Assembly: GCA_045544615.1 (NCBI GenBank)
Contig: JAZPZI010000029.1
Span: 1 to 54,524, forward strand
Length of the DNA stretch: 54,524 bases
Direction: 5' to 3'
Source of the DNA: CAKSFT01 sp045544615
GTDB lineage: Bacteria > Bacillota > Clostridia > UBA1381
In this document: in pieces, positions 39,811 to 47,326 of the stretch
Numbering within the stretch: position 1 is the first letter of the stretch
Layout: each line of letters begins with the position of its first letter
Notes under the pieces: model-generated
The model's database searches: none
What the model saw: the letters and a program-made list of their open reading frames with translations, nothing else
What the model was told of the DNA's origin: nothing
Position numbers and translations under genes: made by a program

Positions 39811-40305
39811 ATTGTCGGCAATCAGGAGCCCGCCCTTTTTCAAGAGTCTTATACAATCATTCAACATATGTATATAGTGTGCTTTCGGGCCGTCCAGGAA
39901 AATTATATCATACTCACCCGAGAGGGTCGGAACGTGCTCCTTTGCATCGGCACAGATAACCTGTATCCTGTCCTCGTACCCGCCACGGCGGATATTTTCC
40001 CGGGCAAGCTCTGCGGTATCCTTGTCCCATTCAAGGGTTGTGATGCTTCCATCCTCGGCAAGGCCTTCTGCCATAAGCATAGCAGAATAGCCAATTGCAC
40101 AGCCTACCTCCAAAATCCGCTTCGGCTTTTTTATATGCACCAAAACCTCTAAAAGCTGTGCGGTTTCGGGCTGGACTATCGGAACCGAATTTTTCTCGGC
40201 ATACTCCTCAAGCTCACCAAGCATCCCTGCACGTCTTGGTATATCCTTTCTCAAAAACTCGGTAATATATGGATATACTATGGCGTCTTTATCATACTCA
40301 ATCAT
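39646..40305 (-). CDS. Class I SAM-dependent O-methyltransferase (family 3 / YrrM type)
   Basis: 219 residues. ILEVGCAIGYSAMLMAEGL is the SAM-binding loop, TTLEWDKDTAELAREN motif II, YDIIFLDGPKAHYIHML the metal-binding region, and LLIADNVLYKGM the downstream motif of COMT-like methyltransferases. In Bacillus the relative YrrM (TrmR) methylates 5-hydroxyuridine at tRNA position 34. A TrhP-like U32 protein in this window makes that function attractive, but it is inference. It overlaps nrnA by eight bases and ends the nusA-type operon; its last 165 bp are duplicated at 38170-38334. Confidence 0.9.
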   Translation of the reverse strand: MIEYDKDAIVYPYITEFLRKDIPRRAGMLGELEEYAEKNSVPIVQPETAQLLEVLVHIKKPKRILEVGCAIGYSAMLMAEGLAEDGSITTLEWDKDTAELARENIRRGGYEDRIQVICADAKEHVPTLSGEYDIIFLDGPKAHYIHMLNDCIRLLKKGGLLIADNVLYKGMTVDPEHVVRRKITIVKRLQHFIAAQMRHPELKACVLPLGDGVTLAVKM

Positions 40306-41248
40306 CTAAATATTCTCCAACTACCTTTATAATCTCATTTCTTACAGCATCGGGAGTTTTCCCTGTAACGCTTGCACCTGCCGCCATCTTGTGTCCGCCG
40401 CCGCCAAAGTGTGCGGCTATATCGCTGACATTGGCTTTTCCGTTTGAACGGAAGCTTATCTTAATCTTCTCGGGCGTTTCTCTGACCGATACCGCAACCT
40501 CGGCAAGTCTCGACATTCTTGCAATATTTACAATATCGCCCGAATCTTTCTCGGACACGCCAAAGCTTTTAAACTGTGCATCGGAAAGCACCACCATACT
40601 CAATCTGCCATCAAGATAGCTCTCGACATTCTGCATAAGGTGCCCCTTTAGCTTCAAAACCTCCGAGCTTTCCCTGTCGAAAAGATTTCTTGCAATCTCT
40701 GCATGGTCAATGCCTGTCTCCATCAGTTCTGCCACAATCCGCATTGTATCGGGCGATGTGGAAGAATACTGGAATGAACCGGTATCGGCAGAAATTGCGG
40801 CATACAAAAATTCCGCAACCTCTTTGGTCGGCTTTATACCCATAGCTTTCAGCAATTTAAAGATTATCTCACCGGTCGATGATGCATCGCCCTCAACATA
40901 GTTTAAGTCTGCATATCCGGTATTTGTAAAATGGTGGTCGATTGCAACACTTTCGGATTTTTCCAAAAGCACAGCTCTTGCTCCCAGTCTTTCCTTTGTT
41001 GCACAGTCAAGACACACCAAAAGGTCCTGCGGTGCAGAAAAACCGTCACCGAAAACGACATAGTCCTGCTTCATAAAACGGCACCGTTGCTCCGGCTCAT
41101 CGCTCAAAACAACGGTTACGGTTTTTTCCATATCACGAAGTGCCGATGCAAGAGCAAAAGAGCTTCCCAAAGCATCGGCGTCCTCCGATATATGTGCTGT
41201 AATTACTATATTTTCGGCTTTTTTGATTTTTTCAATTATATATTTCAT
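40298..41248 (-). CDS. nrnA: DHH-family nanoRNase / pAp phosphatase
   Basis: Degrades 2-5 nt RNA oligomers and dephosphorylates pAp. 316 residues. The DHH catalytic motifs are HISEDADALGSSFA (about 19-32), LLVCLDCA, AIDHHFTNTGYAD and SADTGSFQYSST; the DHHA1 domain has FGGGGHKMAAGAS near the C-terminus. The position after rbfA is common in Firmicutes, although here another gene intervenes. It overlaps the TIM-barrel gene by one base (TAATG) and the methyltransferase gene by eight. Confidence 0.94.
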   Translation of the reverse strand: MKYIIEKIKKAENIVITAHISEDADALGSSFALASALRDMEKTVTVVLSDEPEQRCRFMKQDYVVFGDGFSAPQDLLVCLDCATKERLGARAVLLEKSESVAIDHHFTNTGYADLNYVEGDASSTGEIIFKLLKAMGIKPTKEVAEFLYAAISADTGSFQYSSTSPDTMRIVAELMETGIDHAEIARNLFDRESSEVLKLKGHLMQNVESYLDGRLSMVVLSDAQFKSFGVSEKDSGDIVNIARMSRLAEVAVSVRETPEKIKISFRSNGKANVSDIAAHFGGGGHKMAAGASVTGKTPDAVRNEIIKVVGEYLDD

Positions 41249-42084
41249 TATTCCAAAATATCCTTTGCAATTTCATATGCCATAACAAAGAATGCCTCAC
41301 GTGCCTTTTCGTTCAACTGACCCGGAATCGCCACTTCAAGGTTAAATGCACCCTTATAGTCATTCTGCTTCAATGTATTTGCGATATCCTTCCAGTCCAC
41401 ATGGTCAACACCCGAGAGCATATGTGGCAGGCTATGTACATCAACATTTGCATAGTTTGTATTTATGTGGAGTGCCGTAACCGACTTACCCAGTTTTTTG
41501 AGCATCTCCATCGGAACCTGGTCTCTTACCTTTGCATGACCGGTATCAAGGCAAACGCCAAGATACGGGCTCTTGAAATAGTCGATATAGTAAAGCAAAT
41601 CCTCTGCAGTTGAGCAATATGCCTCGCTTGAATGGTTGCCGAACACATTCTCAAGCGAGAGGATTATATCATTCTTCTCGCATATCGGCAACAGTTTTTC
41701 GATTGTTTCGACATTACCTTTTTGAGTTCCCTCACGGCTTGCTTCAAAATATGGATGCAAAACTGCAGTTCTTCCTCCAACCTCGCCTGAAAGCTCGATT
41801 CCACGGATAAAGAGCGGAAGCATCAGATCCTCATATGCCTTATATGAGCCGTCGCCGACAGGCTCCTGATGCGCACCACGGTACGGGATATGGGTCTGCG
41901 TGATTTTCAAGCCCAGCTCCTTTATCGCATTATATCTTTTCATGATGAGATCGTGGTATTCCTTGCAGTCAAAGTTATCATACCACTGCCAGTCGCATAT
42001 GCAAAAATCCACACCGTCAAAGCCTGCCGCCTTGATGTGCTTTAGTGATTCAATCCTACCCTCATAATTAATTGAAATCTTCAT
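41248..42084 (-). CDS. Sugar phosphate isomerase/epimerase-like TIM-barrel protein
   Basis: 278 residues of the AP-endonuclease-2-like xylose isomerase superfamily: AAGFDGVDFCICDWQWYDN, TQTHIPYRGAH, ILSLENVFGNHSSEAYC, LGVCLDTGHAKVRD and LHINTNYANVDVHSLP carry the expected metal-binding Glu, Asp and His residues. The substrate is unknown. It interrupts the usual rbfA-nrnA order, with 2-base and overlapping junctions, so it is fully integrated in the operon. A link to the nearby Gfo/Idh/MocA enzyme, a frequent functional partner, is possible but unsupported. Confidence 0.85.
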   Translation of the reverse strand: MKISINYEGRIESLKHIKAAGFDGVDFCICDWQWYDNFDCKEYHDLIMKRYNAIKELGLKITQTHIPYRGAHQEPVGDGSYKAYEDLMLPLFIRGIELSGEVGGRTAVLHPYFEASREGTQKGNVETIEKLLPICEKNDIILSLENVFGNHSSEAYCSTAEDLLYYIDYFKSPYLGVCLDTGHAKVRDQVPMEMLKKLGKSVTALHINTNYANVDVHSLPHMLSGVDHVDWKDIANTLKQNDYKGAFNLEVAIPGQLNEKAREAFFVMAYEIAKDILE

Positions 42085-42086
42085 AA

Positions 42087-42437
42087 TTATTCCCCTTTTT
42101 CGTTAATCTCGTGAATAATTTTATTGATGTATGCACCCTGCTCAATCGAATGGTCAATCTCAAATACAAGCTCGGGTGTATGACGAAGCTGCAATCTGTG
42201 GCCAAGCTCACGGCGGACAAATCCCGCCGCGCTCTTTAAGCCTTCTATAGCCTTTTTCTGACCTTCTGCATCTGCCATAACGCTTACATATACCTTGGCA
42301 TAGCTCAAATCATTTGTTACACGCACCGCAACGATACTTGTCATCATAGGGATTCTTGTATCCTTGAGCTCACGGACAATCGAGCTCAACTCACGGCGCA
42401 CTTCTTCATTTATCTTGTTAATTCTGTCCTTTGCCAT
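42087..42437 (-). CDS. rbfA: Ribosome-binding factor A
   Basis: 30S maturation factor needed for 16S rRNA 5' processing and growth in the cold. 116 residues, KH-like fold: INEEVRRELSSIVRELKD, MTSIVAVRVTNDLSYAKVYVSVM and LRHTPELVFEIDHSIEQG. It follows infB by 29 bases. Confidence 0.96.
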   Translation of the reverse strand: MAKDRINKINEEVRRELSSIVRELKDTRIPMMTSIVAVRVTNDLSYAKVYVSVMADAEGQKKAIEGLKSAAGFVRRELGHRLQLRHTPELVFEIDHSIEQGAYINKIIHEINEKGE

Positions 42438-42466
42438 TTATAACTCCTTTCGGGAAACCGAAAAGC

Positions 42467-44869
42467 TTATCTTTCAATTTCCTCCATTATGAAACATTCA
42501 ATAATGTCGCCTTCCTTGACATCGTTGAAGTTTGCAATACCGATACCACATTCAAAGCTATCAGCAACTTCCTTTGCATCGTCCTTGAATCGCTTCAGGC
42601 TGTCAATTTTACCTTCGTGTACAACGATACCGTTTCTTACAAGTCTGATTTCAGCATTTCTTGCAATCTTACCGTCGGTTACGTATGAACCTGCAATAGT
42701 ACCAACGCCCGAAACCTTGAATGTCTGGCGAACTTCTGCGTGACCGAGTACAACTTCCTTGAATTCAGGATCCAACATACCCTTCATAGCCGCCTCGATT
42801 TCTTCGCTTGCCTGATAGATTACTCTGTAGAGACGGATATCAACCTCCTGACGTTCTGCCGCAGCTGCAGCACCCGCATCAGGACGGACATTAAAGCCTA
42901 CAATAATAGCATTAGAAGCGTTTGCAAGCATTACGTCAGATTCGTTAACCGCACCGACACCGCCGTGGATTGCTCTTACTCTTACTTCATCATTTGAGAG
43001 CTTTTCGAGTGACTGACGAACAGCTTCAACAGAACCCTGAACGTCTGCCTTGATGATAACATTGAGTTCCTTCATGTTACCCTCGTCAATCTGCGAGAAC
43101 AGGTTATCCAAAGACACCTTAACGGTCGAGTTGAATTTTGTTTCCTTCTGTTCCTGTTTTCTTGCCTCTGCAACATCTCTTGCCATCTTTTCGTCTTTTA
43201 CAACTCTGAAGTTGTCACCGCCTGACGGTGCTTCAGACAAACCTAAAATCTCAACAGGAGTTGACGGTGTTGCAACCTTAACACGTCTACCCTTATCGTT
43301 TACCATAGCACGAACGTGACCAACTGCTGTTCCGGCAATCACTATGTCGCCAACCTTGAGAGTTCCCTCCTGAACGAGGATTGTAGCAACAGGGCCTCTG
43401 CCCTTATCAATCTGTGATTCGATAACAGTACCCTTTGCAGGCTTATCAGGGTTAGCCTTGAGCTCCTGCATATCTGCAATCAGAAGTACCATTTCCAAAA
43501 GTCCGTCGATGTTTATATTCTTCTTTGCAGAAACCTCAACACAAACTGTGTCACCGCCCCATTCTTCAGGAACGAGGTCGTGCTCAACGAGCATCTGCTT
43601 AACTCTTTCAACATTTGCACTTTCCTTATCAATCTTGTTGATTGCAACAACGATTGATACACCTGCTGCCTTTGCGTGGTTGATAGCCTCGATTGTCTGT
43701 GGCATGATACCGTCATCAGCCGCAACAACAAGGATTGCAATATCTGTAACCTGCGCACCTCTCGCACGCATTGTTGTAAACGCTTCGTGTCCCGGAGTAT
43801 CCAAAAATGTGATGTCACGGTCATTGAGTCTGACACTGTAAGCACCGATATGCTGTGTGATACCGCCTGCTTCGGTTGATGTAACAGATGTGTTTCTGAT
43901 AGCATCAAGAAGTGATGTCTTACCGTGGTCAACGTGACCCATAACAACTACAACCGGTGGACGTGGCTTCAAGTCCTCAGGCTTATCCTCTTCCTCTGAG
44001 AAGAGTATATCCTCTTTTGTTACTATAACCTCTTGCTTCAATTCTATTCCGAATTCGTCTGCGATAAGTGTTGCAGTATCGAAATCAATATTCTGTGTAA
44101 CGGTTGCCATAACGCCGAGCATCATGAGCTTTTTAACCACTTCTGCTGCGGTCTTGCTGATAGCTCTTGCAAAATCGCCGACTGTGATGGTCTCGGGGAT
44201 TTCAACAACCTTTGGAACAACAACCTTTGGCTCTTCCTTCTTTGGCTGTTCACGACGCTCTGAAACTCTCTGTTCTTCACGTCTTGAGCCCTTCTTCTTG
44301 TTGTTGCGGCCACCACGCATATCACGCATCTTGTCGCTTACCATATTCTCAAGGCGTTCTCTCGACTCAATCTTCTCGATTTCAACTGTCGAGGTTCTTG
44401 TGTCTGCATATCTTACCGACTTATCTTCCTTGATGACAAAGTCTTCCGCCTTCAACTCCTGCGGAGCAAGCAGAGCTTCGTCCTTTTTCTTCTTGCCCAT
44501 AGGCTTTGGAGGTTCAGGAGCCTTCTTCGGGACAGGCTTTTTCTCCTCTGTCTTTTTAGCTTCGGGCTTTGGCTCTGCCTTCTTTGTTTCCTTTTTAGGT
44601 TCTGCCTTCTTAGGCTCTTCCTTCTTTTCCTCAACCGGTGCCGGCTCTTCCTTTTTAGGAGCAGGCTTTTTCTTTTCCGGCTTTACAAGCTCTGCTTCTG
44701 TTACTTCGTTTTGCTTTGTAAAAATATCAAAAATCAATCCAAGCTGATCCTCTTCCAATGCCGAGGCATGACTCTTCACTTCTACACCGTGCTCGGCGAG
44801 CTTTTCAATAACTTCCTTACTGGTAAGGCCTAAATCCTTTGCAATTTCTGAAACCTTTATTTTCGACAT
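42467..44869 (-). CDS. infB: Translation initiation factor IF-2
   Basis: GTPase that recruits fMet-tRNA to the 30S subunit. 800 residues: an N-terminal IF2_N domain (KVSEIAKDLGLTSKEVIEKL, about 4-55), a Lys/Glu/Pro-rich linker (about 55-215), a second IF2_N-like domain (TVGDFARAISKTAAEVVKKLM), the G domain from about 310 (GHVDHGKTSLLD, DTPGHEAF, NKIDK), then domains II-IV. The repetitive linker is highly biased but typical. It starts three bases after the ylxQ stop. Confidence 0.97.
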   Translation of the reverse strand: MSKIKVSEIAKDLGLTSKEVIEKLAEHGVEVKSHASALEEDQLGLIFDIFTKQNEVTEAELVKPEKKKPAPKKEEPAPVEEKKEEPKKAEPKKETKKAEPKPEAKKTEEKKPVPKKAPEPPKPMGKKKKDEALLAPQELKAEDFVIKEDKSVRYADTRTSTVEIEKIESRERLENMVSDKMRDMRGGRNNKKKGSRREEQRVSERREQPKKEEPKVVVPKVVEIPETITVGDFARAISKTAAEVVKKLMMLGVMATVTQNIDFDTATLIADEFGIELKQEVIVTKEDILFSEEEDKPEDLKPRPPVVVVMGHVDHGKTSLLDAIRNTSVTSTEAGGITQHIGAYSVRLNDRDITFLDTPGHEAFTTMRARGAQVTDIAILVVAADDGIMPQTIEAINHAKAAGVSIVVAINKIDKESANVERVKQMLVEHDLVPEEWGGDTVCVEVSAKKNINIDGLLEMVLLIADMQELKANPDKPAKGTVIESQIDKGRGPVATILVQEGTLKVGDIVIAGTAVGHVRAMVNDKGRRVKVATPSTPVEILGLSEAPSGGDNFRVVKDEKMARDVAEARKQEQKETKFNSTVKVSLDNLFSQIDEGNMKELNVIIKADVQGSVEAVRQSLEKLSNDEVRVRAIHGGVGAVNESDVMLANASNAIIVGFNVRPDAGAAAAAERQEVDIRLYRVIYQASEEIEAAMKGMLDPEFKEVVLGHAEVRQTFKVSGVGTIAGSYVTDGKIARNAEIRLVRNGIVVHEGKIDSLKRFKDDAKEVADSFECGIGIANFNDVKEGDIIECFIMEEIER

Positions 44870-44872
44870 ATA

Positions 44873-45193
44873 CTATTCATTCCTTCCTGATATAACTTCG
44901 GTATATTTTTTAAAAATGGCTTCTGCAAACCCTCTGTCGTTTACAGAAATTACCGCCCTTTCGGGTGCGCCTGTAATCTTTCCAAGGTTTTCCTTGTCAC
45001 TATACTCAATAAATTTCACATTTCTGTAGTTACAGGCGTCGGTAACCGACTTCCTGCCATTTTGAGATATATCCCCTGCGATTATAATGAGCTTTGATTT
45101 TCCTTTTCTTATGTCGGACTCTGCAACATCAAGACCGGTCGAAACCTTTCCCGCACGCTTTGCAAGCCCAATCATTCCCAGAACCGCATCCAT
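44873..45193 (-). CDS. ylxQ: L7Ae-family RNA-binding protein YlxQ
   Basis: 106 residues of the ribosomal L7Ae/L30e fold, likely binding kink-turn RNA: LGMIGLAKRAGKVSTGLD, KLIIIAGDISQNGRKSVTDAC and FIEYSDKENLGKITG. Its start codon overlaps the ylxR end by one base, and it precedes infB, the conserved Firmicutes arrangement. The precise RNA target is not known. Confidence 0.92.
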   Translation of the reverse strand: MDAVLGMIGLAKRAGKVSTGLDVAESDIRKGKSKLIIIAGDISQNGRKSVTDACNYRNVKFIEYSDKENLGKITGAPERAVISVNDRGFAEAIFKKYTEVISGRNE

Positions 45194-45441
45194 TATAATT
45201 CACCACTCAATCTTTCATAGATACTATCGGGTACAGCGGTCTTTAGTTTTGACTGTATGGCACGCTTTTTCTTTGCCAACAGTATGCAATCTTCATTTTT
45301 ACATATATATGCGCCTCTGCCGGGTTTCTTGTTTTTAAGGTCAATCACGACTTCGTTATCCTCTTTTACAAGCCTGATTAAATCTCCCTTTTCAAACATT
45401 CCCCTGCAGGCGATGCACATCCTTTTTGGAATATGTGCCAT
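45193..45441 (-). CDS. ylxR: YlxR (RnpM-like) RNA-binding protein
   Basis: 82 residues. RMCIACRGMFEKGDLIRLV and GRGAYICKNEDCILLAKKKRA are the family motifs; the Cys residues resemble a degraded metal site. In Bacillus YlxR/RnpM modulates RNase P. It lies 33 bases after nusA. Confidence 0.93.
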   Translation of the reverse strand: MAHIPKRMCIACRGMFEKGDLIRLVKEDNEVVIDLKNKKPGRGAYICKNEDCILLAKKKRAIQSKLKTAVPDSIYERLSGEL

Positions 45442-45474
45442 ACTCTGCCCCTTTCGTATCTTTTCGGGATTATA

Positions 45475-46593
45475 TTATTCCGCAACCGGAGTTATGTCTA
45501 TCTTCCAGCCGGTGAGTCTTGCCGCTAAGCGAACATTCTGTCCTGCCTTGCCGATTGCAAGTGAGAGCTGATATTCCGGAACTGTAACAGACGCAGTCTT
45601 TGCTTCCTCGTCAACTGTTACATCGATAACCTTTGACGGGCTGAGGCTTGCTGCGATAAACTCTGCCGGGTTTTCGCTCCATTTTACAATATCAATCTTT
45701 TCGTCACGGAGTTCATCACCAATCTGCTGAACTCTGATACCGTTTCTACCAATACATGCGCCCTGTGGATCGATATCAGGGTCTGGTGAGTAAACCGCAA
45801 TCTTCGTTCTTGAGCCTGCTTCTCTTGCAACGCTCTTAATCTCAACCAGGCCGTCCTGGATTTCAGGAACATCACGCACAAACATACATCTTACCAAGCC
45901 CGGGTGAGTTCTTGATACTATCACCTGTGTGCCCTTTGTGCCTGCCTTTACCTCGCTTACAAAGCAGGTAACTCTCTGGTTCGGGCCGTAGTGTTCCTTC
46001 GGAGGCTGCTCGCTCTTCGGGATTTCCTTGATTGGCATAAGTGCCTCGACAACCTCAACACCGTTGTCACCGTTTATTGTGATGTCAACGAACACATTTC
46101 CGTCATCGTTAATATGCTTTATTCTGCCCGGAACTATGTTATTTAATATCTTTGATGAGCTTTCATATACATTCTCACGCTCTGCTTCTCTGATTTTCTG
46201 TGTCACAACCTGCTTTGCTGTGAGTGCCGCAACTCTGCCGAAGTCTGCCGGTGTAACCTCGATGTTTACGATGTCACCAAGCTGATAGTCACCGCTGATT
46301 GCTCTTGCATCCTCTAACGAGATTTCCTGCTGTGAGTTTTTGTCCTCTACCGCCTCAACAACTACCTTTTCGGCATAAACCTTTATCATGCCTGTTTCTC
46401 TGTTCAAGTCAACCTTAACATTCTGCGCCGACTGGAAGTTTCTCTTGTATGCCGCCATCAACGCCGCCTCTAAAGCATCGAGCATAAAGTCACGGTTAAT
46501 GTTCTTTTCTGCACAAAGCTCCTCGAGTGCCTTCAAAAGCTCGTTTGCCTTGCTCTTTTCTGATTTCTTTGTTCTCTTCTTTGTTTCGCTCAT
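45475..46593 (-). CDS. nusA: Transcription termination/antitermination factor NusA
   Basis: 372 residues, the short form common in Firmicutes without C-terminal acidic repeats. The N-terminal polymerase-binding domain (ALEELCAEKNINRDFMLDALEAAL) is followed by the S1 domain (about 135-205), then two KH domains with GACIGRNGIRVQQIGDEL and LAIGKAGQNVRLAARLTGWKIDI. It follows rimP by 14 bases. Confidence 0.97.
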   Translation of the reverse strand: MSETKKRTKKSEKSKANELLKALEELCAEKNINRDFMLDALEAALMAAYKRNFQSAQNVKVDLNRETGMIKVYAEKVVVEAVEDKNSQQEISLEDARAISGDYQLGDIVNIEVTPADFGRVAALTAKQVVTQKIREAERENVYESSSKILNNIVPGRIKHINDDGNVFVDITINGDNGVEVVEALMPIKEIPKSEQPPKEHYGPNQRVTCFVSEVKAGTKGTQVIVSRTHPGLVRCMFVRDVPEIQDGLVEIKSVAREAGSRTKIAVYSPDPDIDPQGACIGRNGIRVQQIGDELRDEKIDIVKWSENPAEFIAASLSPSKVIDVTVDEEAKTASVTVPEYQLSLAIGKAGQNVRLAARLTGWKIDITPVAE

Positions 46594-46607
46594 TTTTCTA
46601 CCCTTCC

Positions 46608-47063
46608 TTAAAATTTAAAATATAATCTGATGTATGCTGCCTCTTTCGGGTTGACTGCAACGGTCTCCCCGTCTGTTTCTATATAAGCGGTCTTGTCGGA
46701 GTAGTCGGTAAGTATTCCCGAAAATTCCTTCTTGCCGTCTATTGCCTTATAGAGCTTTACCTCAACCTCACGGCCGAGATAGTGTAAAAATTCCCTCTCC
46801 TTTTTGAGCTGCCTGTCAAGCCCCGGTGACGATACCTCAAGGTTATAGGCATCAGGGATAGGGTCCGCCTCGTCGATAATCGTATCAAAGGCTCTGCTGA
46901 AGGTTTCGCAGTCGTCGAGTCCGACACCGCCTTTCTTGTCGATATATACCCTCAAAATCTTTTCTCCGTCCTCGGTTTTCTGTTCAACATCAACCACGAA
47001 AAAGCCAAGCTTTTCTGCCAATCCATCGGCTAAGGACAAAACTTCATCTTCAATCTTCGACAA
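46608..47063 (-). CDS. rimP: Ribosome maturation factor RimP
   Basis: 30S assembly factor. 151 residues: LGFFVVDVEQKTEDGEKILRVYIDKKGGVGLDDCE and PDAYNLEVSSPGLDRQLKKEREF are characteristic. Translation starts at a TTG (47061-47063): GGAGG lies eight bases before it and no ATG is available nearby, so the weak start may be deliberate, keeping the first gene of the operon at low level. A 10-bp hairpin precedes the SD. Confidence 0.94.
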   Translation of the reverse strand: MSKIEDEVLSLADGLAEKLGFFVVDVEQKTEDGEKILRVYIDKKGGVGLDDCETFSRAFDTIIDEADPIPDAYNLEVSSPGLDRQLKKEREFLHYLGREVEVKLYKAIDGKKEFSGILTDYSDKTAYIETDGETVAVNPKEAAYIRLYFKF

Positions 47064-47087
47064 ATCCTTTTCCTCCTTTTATAATGC

Positions 47088-47118
47088 GAAAGAGTGGATT
47101 GTCAAAACCCACTCTTTC
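47088..47118 (-). promoter_or_regulatory. Leader hairpin of the rimP-nusA operon
   Basis: GAAAGAGTGG (47088-47097) and CCACTCTTTC (47109-47118) form a perfect 10-bp stem, lying about 13 bases before the rimP ribosome binding site. No T-run follows on the minus strand. It may protect the mRNA 5' end or modulate translation. Confidence 0.55.
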
Positions 47119-47141
47119 AGCCACATTATTCATCTTGTTTG

Positions 47142-47170
47142 ATTATACCATATAATTCTCTGCTTTGCAA
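47142..47170 (-). promoter_or_regulatory. Promoter of the rimP-nusA-infB operon
   Basis: On the minus strand TTGCAA (47165-47170), 17-base spacer, TATAAT (47142-47147). The -35 matches consensus in four of six bases; this is the same TTGCAA/TATAAT pair as the mraZ promoter. Confidence 0.65.
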
Positions 47171-47191
47171 GCCTTTTTTGAAAAAAATTAC

Positions 47192-47268
47192 GTAGGGAAC
47201 GGATTTACCCGTTCCGTTTCGGAATGTATAAATGCATTCCCTACAGTTCCCACCTCATCCGAGTTGCT
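47192..47268. repeat. 53-bp double-palindrome element, copy 2, plus fragment of the 36.5 kb element
   Basis: 47192-47244 repeats the element at 31174-31226 with three or so substitutions (GGATTTACCC for GGATTCATCC and TGTAT for TGCAT), retaining GTAGGG/CCCTAC ends. It is followed by CACCTCATCCGAGTTGCT, a piece of the multi-hairpin element at 36510-36716, so the two repeat types adjoin here. Confidence 0.78.
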
Positions 47269-47295
47269 TTTCAAGCTTTTTGATATTCTTTAGCA

Positions 47296-47325
47296 CAAAA
47301 AAGACACCCGAAGGTGTCTTTTTAA
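47296..47325 (-). terminator. Terminator of the leucine-rich repeat protein gene
   Basis: On the minus strand AAAAAGACACC, loop TTCG, GGTGTCTTTTTT. A near-symmetric T-run also allows function on the plus strand. It starts two bases after the gene's stop codon. Confidence 0.85.
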
Positions 47326-47326
47326 A

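Noticed and set aside
36480..39830. Transposon or integrative element
   Set aside because: Direct duplications are present, but there is no transposase, integrase, terminal inverted repeat or IS remnant; described instead as duplicated-flank gene insertions.
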